Part shown: positions 59,040 to 64,000 of the stretch, in pieces
Layout: each line of letters begins with the position of its first letter
Position numbering within the stretch: the stretch's first letter is position 1
NCBI RefSeq assembly: GCF_020215705.1
Contig: NZ_JAIWNB010000014.1
Coordinates: 1-64,000, forward strand
Length of the DNA stretch: 64,000 nucleotides
Reading direction: 5' to 3'
Origin: Nonomuraea aurantiaca
GTDB lineage: Bacteria > Actinomycetota > Actinomycetes > Streptosporangiales > Streptosporangiaceae
Notes under the pieces: model-generated
The model's database searches: none
Told to the model about the DNA's origin: nothing
What the model saw: the letters and a program-made list of their open reading frames with translations, nothing else
Made by a program: the position numbers and the translations under genes

Positions 59040-59122
59040 GGGCCCACCCCCTCCTGCTGGCCTCCGATGGTAACGGGCTCAGGCCCCACCAGAGGCCGGG
59101 CAAGGGTCCGGGTCGAGCGGAT

Positions 59123-59833
59123 CTAATGAACCTCCACGATGGACGAAGGGATCTGCCCCGCCATCAGCTCTCCCATCCTGCGCTGCAGCGACTCGGAGTC
59201 GTTGAGATGCGGGAACGGCTCATCGGGAACCTCGACGTCCAGGAACGCGCACAACGGCTCCCACCCCTCGCGCACGTCGAACACCAGGAGCCGGCTCGCG
59301 GGCAGGCTCGCCTCGACGGTGGCCCTGTGGCGCTCGAACGCCTCGATGGCGACCTTCTCGTCGGGCAGGCCGTTCGCGGGACTCCAGCCCTGGCCGAAGG
59401 CGTCCTCCCCGATCGCGCTCAGCACCGGCTGCATCTTCTGCATCCCCTCAAGGATCTTCGCCGCGGCCGGTGGCAGCGTCGACGGGTCCATGGACATGGT
59501 CCCGCCGGGGCCGTTGGAGAGGAGATTCTGCATGCTGATGTACCAGCGGTGGGGGTCGCGGACGGTCAGGATGACCTTGGCGTCGGGGTAGGCCGCCGCC
59601 TGCTCGCGCCAGAACCCGCTGGCCGGCCAGTCCTGGGCCGACTGGTAGCCGTCGAACACCTGGTCCCAGTCCACTTTCTCGCCGGAGACGACGGACACCC
59701 ACCGGTCGGCGTGCTCGGGCTTGGTCAGGATCTCGAACATGTGATAGCAGGGGCCGAACCCGAGCCGCTCCAGCGCGGCCTTCATCGAGCTGGTTCCGGT
59801 ACGCGGGAACCCCGCGCCGATCACTTTCAGCAT
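59123..59833 (-). CDS. Sulfotransferase family protein
   Basis: A 236-residue sulfotransferase-fold protein of the group related to actinomycete P-loop Stf-like proteins. The PAPS-binding motif is KVIGAGFPRTGTSSMKAALE, followed by ILTVRDPHRWYISMQNLLSN (3'-phosphate loop) and LLVFDVREGWEPLCAFLDVE. Members move sulfate from PAPS to small molecules, but many have no known substrate. ATG 59833 is supported by GGGAGG eight bases before it. The frame upstream is not coding. Confidence 0.9.
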   Translation of the reverse strand: MLKVIGAGFPRTGTSSMKAALERLGFGPCYHMFEILTKPEHADRWVSVVSGEKVDWDQVFDGYQSAQDWPASGFWREQAAAYPDAKVILTVRDPHRWYISMQNLLSNGPGGTMSMDPSTLPPAAAKILEGMQKMQPVLSAIGEDAFGQGWSPANGLPDEKVAIEAFERHRATVEASLPASRLLVFDVREGWEPLCAFLDVEVPDEPFPHLNDSESLQRRMGELMAGQIPSSIVEVH

Positions 59834-59937
59834 TGCCGTGCCTCCCGTTTCCGGCGGCTGACGCGCGCCTCTGGCTGAGAGTAAAGGACTAGCCAACAGA
59901 TCTCAACGCTTGTACATTTTTTCCTACTATGGCCCCG

Positions 59938-60477
59938 TCAACGCCCGACTATCCCGTACCTGAGCAGGTCGAGCAGCCGCTCGGACTGGTCCGAGCCGGT
60001 CAGCGCTATCGCGTTGGCGAGGGTCATCAGCTCGCGGACGGTCAGGTCGGCGCGGACCTCGCCCGCGTCCTGCGCCCTGGTGAGCAGGGCAGACGCGGTG
60101 GCCAGCATCTTCTCGTGCCACTCGCCGAACCGCGCCGAGCCGTCGCGCGGGAGAGCCAGTGCCAGGTCGCGCTTGCCGGCGACGTGCGCGACGAAGGCGC
60201 CCAGCCACTCGTGCAGCGCGTCGCCCGGCGAACCGGCCGCCAGGAGGGCGTCGCCGCTCTCGCACAGCTCGGTCACCTCGTCGGCGTAGACGGCGATGAT
60301 CAGATCCTGGCGGGTGGGGAAATGCCGGTACATCGTGGCGTTGCCGACCCCGGCGCGGCGGGCGACGTCGTCGAGCGGCACGTCCAGGCCACGCTCGGCG
60401 AACAGTTGCCTGGCCGCGGCCAGGACCGCGTCGTGGTTGCGGCGCGCGTCCGCCCGCCTGGGGCGCTCTGCCGGCAT
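59938..60477 (-). CDS. TetR family regulator
   Basis: A 179-residue TetR regulator with the HTH VPLDDVARRAGVGNATMYRHF and the C-terminal half typical of the SbtR-like group (PTRQDLIIAVYADEVTELCE; RADLTVRELMTLANAIAL). It starts ten bases after the stop of the PNPOx-like gene on the same strand, so both are in one operon. Confidence 0.92.
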   Translation of the reverse strand: MPAERPRRADARRNHDAVLAAARQLFAERGLDVPLDDVARRAGVGNATMYRHFPTRQDLIIAVYADEVTELCESGDALLAAGSPGDALHEWLGAFVAHVAGKRDLALALPRDGSARFGEWHEKMLATASALLTRAQDAGEVRADLTVRELMTLANAIALTGSDQSERLLDLLRYGIVGR

Positions 60478-60487
60478 ACGGCTCAGC

Positions 60488-60997
60488 CTAGCCGCGCCGG
60501 AAGCGCCAGCGGGTCTGGCTGAAGTCGCCCTTGCGGAAGCCGAACGCCTTGGCCGGGGACACGGCGAACACCAGCGCCCGATCGCCGCCCTGGTTCAGGA
60601 AGGCGTCGTCGCCCACCTCGAAGCGCCAGTCGCTGCCGTACTTGACCTCATAGGCGTCGGCGAGCCGCTTGAGCCGGCCGGCGTCGGTGACCCGCTCCGC
60701 GACGCCTTCCACGACCACGTCGAGGCCCTCCTCCAGAGAGTTGGTGCCGGTCGTGAGCGTGCAGTGCTGGTTGGACTCCAGGTTGCGGGCCTTCTGCTCA
60801 CCCGCGCCGGTGCAGAAGTAGAGCGTGCCGTCCTGCCAGACGGCCAGCAGGGTCGTGACGTGCGGGCTGCCGTCGGGGCGGACGGTGGCCAGCCAGAACG
60901 TCTGGGCGCGTTCCAGGGTGTCGCGCGCCCGCGCCCACTCGGTCGCGGTGGCGCCCTCGGCGCTGTATCTGGCGTCCAGCTCGGTGATCGGTTCCAT
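60488..60997 (-). CDS. Pyridoxamine 5'-phosphate oxidase-like protein
   Basis: A 169-residue split-barrel flavin-binding protein of the PNPOx-like/F420-dependent group. FWLATVRPDGSPHVTTLLAV and LYFCTGAGEQKARNLESNQH are typical; the C-terminal segment (AFGFRKGDFSQTRWRF) is that of actinomycete FMN- or F420-dependent members. It probably binds a flavin or F420 and reduces small molecules; no substrate indicated. GAGGAGGAG precedes the ATG. It is in an operon with TetR. Confidence 0.92.
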   Translation of the reverse strand: MEPITELDARYSAEGATATEWARARDTLERAQTFWLATVRPDGSPHVTTLLAVWQDGTLYFCTGAGEQKARNLESNQHCTLTTGTNSLEEGLDVVVEGVAERVTDAGRLKRLADAYEVKYGSDWRFEVGDDAFLNQGGDRALVFAVSPAKAFGFRKGDFSQTRWRFRRG

Positions 60998-61072
60998 GAT
61001 CGCTCCTCCTCGATGGGCCTACCTGGGTACTGACCGCTCCGCAGGTGGAAACTCATCGGGGAGAGCCGGTGA

Positions 61073-61603
61073 CTAGGCCGGTGTTCTGACGGGCAGGTCG
61101 TAGACCCGGCGCACGCTGCTGCCGAGCCTGCTCACGTCGGCCCCGTACACGTGCACCGACACCCCGACCTCGTCGCTCACATTGATCACCTTGTGGATGT
61201 CGCCGGGCGGCGCGAACCCGCTGGCCTCGCCCGGCAGGTTGGCGGCCTGCCCGATCTCCAGCAGGTGGTCCCCCATGTCCCGGTAGAGCGTCTCGTGCTC
61301 GATCCCGCTGATCACGCCGAAGGCGCACCACGACACGTGGTCGTGGATCACCGTGAACTGGCCCGGCCGCCAGACGACCGCCACGATCGAGAAGTCGTCA
61401 CACGCGTATAGCGCCTGGGACACGTACGTATCGGGCGACCCCGCTCGTTCCTCCGGCGTGAGTAGGTCGAGCCTGGGCAGCCGTGGGCGGAGCAGATCCG
61501 CCACCGCGAACGCGGTCTCCCGCGGGGCGAGGCGGCGGGCGGTGATGTCGCCGATGTCCGACACGAGAGCGTCGAGCCCCGGCCGGATCAGGACCGTGTC
61601 CAT
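61073..61603 (-). CDS. Cysteine dioxygenase family protein
   Basis: A 176-residue cupin of the cysteine dioxygenase type I family, which oxidises cysteine (or a related thiol) to the sulfinic acid with Fe(II) and O2. The iron ligands are visible: two His in FTVIHDHVSWCAFGVI (near residue 90) and the third in VGVSVHVYGAD. The G-D-I-H-K segment PPGDIHKVIN follows the family pattern. AAGGGAGA precedes the ATG. The divergent LysR gene at 61701 probably controls it. Confidence 0.9.
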   Translation of the reverse strand: MDTVLIRPGLDALVSDIGDITARRLAPRETAFAVADLLRPRLPRLDLLTPEERAGSPDTYVSQALYACDDFSIVAVVWRPGQFTVIHDHVSWCAFGVISGIEHETLYRDMGDHLLEIGQAANLPGEASGFAPPGDIHKVINVSDEVGVSVHVYGADVSRLGSSVRRVYDLPVRTPA

Positions 61604-61678
61604 GTTGGTCTCCCTTCAAGTCCTCCCCTTCTACGGTGCTACGTTGGGACCAATAGGTCCAACAGAAGTTTTGTGGCT

Positions 61679-61699
61679 CATCAATAGATATGGTTGATG
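61679..61699. promoter_or_regulatory. LysR-type binding site candidate
   Basis: CATCAA-N9-TTGATG, an inverted repeat with the T-N11-A form of LysR boxes, ends two bases before the LysR start codon. A second imperfect inverted repeat (GTTGGGACC, AATA, GGTCCAAC) lies at 61643-61663, nearer the divergent dioxygenase. Two sites are typical of LysR-controlled divergent promoters. Confidence 0.55.
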
Positions 61700-61700
61700 A

Positions 61701-62561
61701 ATGCTGGATGTCGTACGGCTCCGCGTCCTCGTCGCCGTCGCGCGTACGGGCTCGCTGACCGCCGCCGCCAAGGAGCTGCACTACTCGCAGCCGTCGGTCA
61801 GCCACCACCTCGCCCGTCTCGAAGCCGAGACCGGGGCCAAGCTCGTGCAGCGCGTCGGGCGTGGCATCCGGCTCACGGAGGCCGGCAAGCTGCTCACCGC
61901 GCGGGCCGACGACATCATCGGCCGCCTCGATGCCACCGCCGACGAGCTCGCCGCGCACGTGGGGCTGCGCTCGGGGCGGGCCCGGCTGGCCGCGTTCCCC
62001 TCCGCGCTGGGCACCTTCATCCCCAGGACGGCCACCCGGCTGGCGGGTTCGCATCCCGGGCTGCGGCTGCACCTCACGGAGACCGAGCCGCCGGAGGCGC
62101 TCCGGCTGCTGCGGAGCGGGCGGGTGGATGTGGCGGTGATGTTCCGCTACGACGACACGGCGCCGGAGGACCCGGGGATCCAGATGATCCACCTGCTCGA
62201 CGACCCGAGTTACCTGGTGTCCTCCGGCGTCTCGGGGGATTTGGGGACGCATGCCGGGGATCCCTGGATCGCCGGATGTGACCGGTGTCGTAGCCATCTG
62301 CTCGACATTTGCGCCAAGGCGGGGTTCGAGCCGCGGATCTCCTTCACCAGCGACGACATCGTGGCCGTACAAGCGCTGGTGGCGGCGGGCATGGGGCTGA
62401 CCGTGCTGCCCGGGCTGGCGCTCAGCGCGCACCGCCATCCAGACGTGGAGGTGGCTCCGATCCCGGGATCCACCAGGCACGTGTACGCGGCGGTCTACGG
62501 CGACCCGCCCCACCCACCGGCCACCGAGGCGCTGCTGTCGGCCCTGGTGGCGAGCGTCTGA
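61701..62561 (+). CDS. LysR family regulator
   Basis: A 286-residue LysR-type regulator. The winged HTH is at residues 1-60 (LRVLVAVARTGSLTAAAKEL, then YSQPSVSHHLARLEAETGAK) and the periplasmic-binding-like sensing domain follows (ARLAAFPSALGTFIPRTA; ISFTSDDIVAVQALVAAGMG). The ATG is next to an inverted repeat, so it represses its own transcription, as usual for the family. The divergent cysteine dioxygenase gene is the obvious target; sulfur compounds are plausible signals. Confidence 0.93.
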   Translation: MLDVVRLRVLVAVARTGSLTAAAKELHYSQPSVSHHLARLEAETGAKLVQRVGRGIRLTEAGKLLTARADDIIGRLDATADELAAHVGLRSGRARLAAFPSALGTFIPRTATRLAGSHPGLRLHLTETEPPEALRLLRSGRVDVAVMFRYDDTAPEDPGIQMIHLLDDPSYLVSSGVSGDLGTHAGDPWIAGCDRCRSHLLDICAKAGFEPRISFTSDDIVAVQALVAAGMGLTVLPGLALSAHRHPDVEVAPIPGSTRHVYAAVYGDPPHPPATEALLSALVASV

Positions 62562-62571
62562 CCCGTCGATG

Positions 62572-62644
62572 CCGTTGAGCGCGGCGAGGGGCGCCCCCGT
62601 CATCCGTCGCGGCGGAATTCCGTTGACCGCGGTGAGGGGCACCC
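62572..62644. repeat. 25-bp direct repeat between LysR and LysE
   Basis: CCGTTGA(g/c)CGCGG(c/t)GAGGGGC(g/a)CCC occurs at 62572-62596 and 62620-62644, 48 bp apart. The second copy ends 7 bp before the LysE ATG. They could be operator copies or a slippage duplication. Confidence 0.6.
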
Positions 62645-62651
62645 GCCTACC

Positions 62652-63293
62652 ATGAGCGACATGCCGGATTTCGCGACGCTCGCTCTCTTCTGCGCGGCCA
62701 CCCTCGCCCTCCTCCTGGTGCCGGGTCCCGCGGTTCTGTTCATCGTCACCAGAAGCGTCGCGCAGGGCAGGTCGGCGGGCCTGGTCTCGGTGCTCGGCGT
62801 CCACGCGGGCTCGGTGGTGCACGTGGTCGCCGCGGCCCTGGGCATCAGCGCGCTGGTGGCCGCCTCCGCCACGGCGTTCACCGTGATCAAGTACGCGGGC
62901 GTCGCCTATCTCGTCTGGCTCGGGGTGCGCAAGCTGATGAACCGGACCGCCGCCTCGGCCGAGGACGTGGCCGAGATCGAGGTGCACTCCAAGCGGCGGA
63001 TGTTCTGGGAGGGCTTCGTGGTCAACGTGCTCAACCCCAAGACCGCCATCTTCTTCCTGGCGTTCCTGCCGCAGTTCACGGATCCGGCGGCGGGTCCGCT
63101 CGCGCCGCAGATCCTGGTGCTCGGGCTGGTCTGGATGGGGCTCGGCATGACCACCGACGGCACGTACGCGCTGCTCTCCTCGGCCCTGGCCGGCCGGGTC
63201 CGCCGCTCCACCCGGGCACGGCGCCGCCTCGACATCGGCAGCGGCCTCGTCTACCTCGGCCTGGCCGCCCTGCTCACGGGCGAGAAGGCGTAG
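62652..63293 (+). CDS. LysE/RhtB family amino-acid exporter
   Basis: A 213-residue LysE-type translocator with six predicted membrane helices and the signature VPGPAVLFIVTRSVAQGRSA, LVSVLGVHAGSVVHVV, YAGVAYLVWLGVRKLM and EGFVVNVLNPKTAIFFLAFL. It is similar to but distinct from the exporter at 3036. Substrate unknown. It follows the LysR gene in the same direction at 90 bp and may be controlled by it. Its last codons are duplicated just beyond the stop. Confidence 0.92.
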   Translation: MSDMPDFATLALFCAATLALLLVPGPAVLFIVTRSVAQGRSAGLVSVLGVHAGSVVHVVAAALGISALVAASATAFTVIKYAGVAYLVWLGVRKLMNRTAASAEDVAEIEVHSKRRMFWEGFVVNVLNPKTAIFFLAFLPQFTDPAAGPLAPQILVLGLVWMGLGMTTDGTYALLSSALAGRVRRSTRARRRLDIGSGLVYLGLAALLTGEKA

Positions 63294-63322
63294 CTCCCCT
63301 GCTCACGGGTGAGTAGGCATAG
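63269..63322 (+). repeat. 29-bp tandem duplication at LysE 3' end
   Basis: The final codons and stop (63269-63293, from CCTGCTCACGGG to the TAG) recur 29 bp downstream at 63298-63322 with three changes in 25 bases, again ending in TAG. The period is not a multiple of three. Confidence 0.8.
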
Positions 63323-63423
63323 TAAGCGGGGCGATTTCCTGACTGGGAGCGAGCCCTGATGGGATAGTGGTGGCACCCTCGTCGGGGGACGACACATCGG
63401 GACGTAGCGACTAGGCGGGCCCC

Positions 63424-64000
63424 ATGGACAGGCCACCGCACCGCCTCGGGGTCGAGCGCGTCGTCGAGGTCCACTCTCTGCCGAGCCTTCTGCGGCGCGC
63501 CCGCGAGCCGCTGCCGCCCGACTGCCCGGACTGGCCGCTGCTGGTGCCGGAGCACGCCGTCGTACCCTTCCTAGGGCGCCATGAGGAGCTGGCGACACTG
63601 CGCGGCTGGGCCGACAGCCCGGCGCCGCTGTCGATCGCGGTGCTGGCGGGCCGGGGCGGCACGGGTAAGACCCGGCTGGCGGGCGAGCTGTGCGCGGAGC
63701 TCACGGAGATGGGCTGGGACGCCGGTTTCCTCACCGCCCCTTACCCCTGCGCCACCGGCCTCGACGTCCTCCGCCCCACTCTCCTGGTCGTCGATCACCC
63801 GGAACCGTGGGCGGCGGCGATCGGTGAGCTCATCGGGCACCTGGCCGGGCGGCGGCGCCGTCACCCGGTCAGGTTCCTGCTGCTCACCCGCGAGCCCGCC
63901 GGTGCCGGCGGCCTGCCGAAGGAGCTGAATGAGCTGGACGGCATCACCATCCAGCTCGACCGCCGTCCGCTGACACGCGCCGAGCGGGTCGGGCACGCGG
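63424..64000 (+). CDS. P-loop ATPase, cut by window end
   Basis: An open frame of 192 codons running off the right edge. It starts MDRPPHRLGVERVVEVHSLP and, after a LVPEHAVVPFLGRHEELATL segment like those before STAND-type ATPases, shows a Walker A AVLAGRGGTGKTRLAGEL (near residue 78) and a Walker B-like TLLVVDHPEP. Probably a NB-ARC/AAA-type regulator or TPR-ATPase, but its effector part is outside the window. A GGCGGG stretch precedes the ATG closely; the 130 bp upstream contain a TAG-rich AT pocket that may be its promoter. Confidence 0.75.
   Translation, partial: MDRPPHRLGVERVVEVHSLPSLLRRAREPLPPDCPDWPLLVPEHAVVPFLGRHEELATLRGWADSPAPLSIAVLAGRGGTGKTRLAGELCAELTEMGWDAGFLTAPYPCATGLDVLRPTLLVVDHPEPWAAAIGELIGHLAGRRRRHPVRFLLLTREPAGAGGLPKELNELDGITIQLDRRPLTRAERVGHA

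Overview
The window is GC-rich actinomycete chromosome. The support is strong G/C bias at third codon positions, many GTG starts, overlapping ATGA/GTGA junctions, likely leaderless promoters, and families typical of Streptosporangiales/Streptomycetales: AfsR/SARP and large ATPase-LuxR regulators, CU044_5270, HxlR, RsbW-like ATPases and XRE-TPR regulators. The gene content and a Streptosporangiaceae-like style suggest a Nonomuraea-like organism, but this is inference; there is no rRNA or other taxonomic marker. No CRISPR array, replication origin, complete insertion sequence or intact tRNA is visible.

Layout. 0-4.2 kb: large LuxR ATPase regulator, LysE exporter and TetR. 4.2-8.7 kb: leftward cluster for D-amino-acid degradation (N-acyl-D-amino-acid deacylase, D-threonine aldolase/D-serine dehydratase-like PLP enzyme, RidA and a TIM-barrel-like protein of unknown role). 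9-17 kb: small secreted protein; OmpR-type two-component system whose kinase frame runs without a stop into a DUF4153/4173 membrane protein; arylamine N-acetyltransferase; tandem pseudokinase; DUF3817 and SURF1. 17-22.3 kb: Baeyer-Villiger-type monooxygenase with two palindromes upstream, gamma-glutamyltransferase and a NarL-type two-component pair. 22.3-25.3 kb: accessory patch with a dispersed 3'-end repeat, an AAA ATPase joined to a PD-(D/E)XK-like domain, an IS1380-type transposase remnant and a membrane gene cut off just after its TetR regulator. 25.4-35 kb: SARP regulator, secreted protein, nucleotidyltransferase, DUF418 protein, second NarL-type pair, alpha/beta hydrolase and small membrane proteins. 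35-40.6 kb: LuxR ATPase regulator, then a decaying operon (broken sigma factor, intact CU044_5270 protein, heavily deleted subtilase).

40.7-41.4 kb holds the most interesting unit: a probable yybP-ykoY (Mn2+) riboswitch whose 3' strand can instead pair with the ribosome-binding site of an 83-residue predicted membrane protein, closed by terminators. 41.4-44.6 kb looks accessory (RsbW-like ATPase, XRE-TPR protein, Uma2 nuclease-fold protein, 3' half of a tRNA-Gly(CCC), second copy of the dispersed repeat). 44.6-48 kb: HxlR/dinucleotide-binding pair, then an FAD monooxygenase diverging from an HTH + ClpN-domain pair across a 46-bp perfect palindrome that carries both promoters. 48-51.9 kb: methyltransferase, SHOCT protein, a probable copper pair (Cys-rich peptide and TauE-cupredoxin fusion) and a Sel1-repeat protein. 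52-57 kb: alanine dehydrogenase, class III aminotransferase, M20 peptidase and an Lrp/AsnC regulator that has lost its first HTH. 57-64 kb: NmrA oxidoreductase, TetR regulators, sulfotransferase, PNPOx-like protein, cysteine dioxygenase divergent from LysR, second LysE exporter and the start of a P-loop ATPase cut by the window edge.

Two themes recur: genes visibly decaying by deletion, frameshift or nonsense (sigma factor, subtilase, Lrp, VC0807-like protein), and short tandem duplications of the last codons of genes just beyond their stop codons (three loci).
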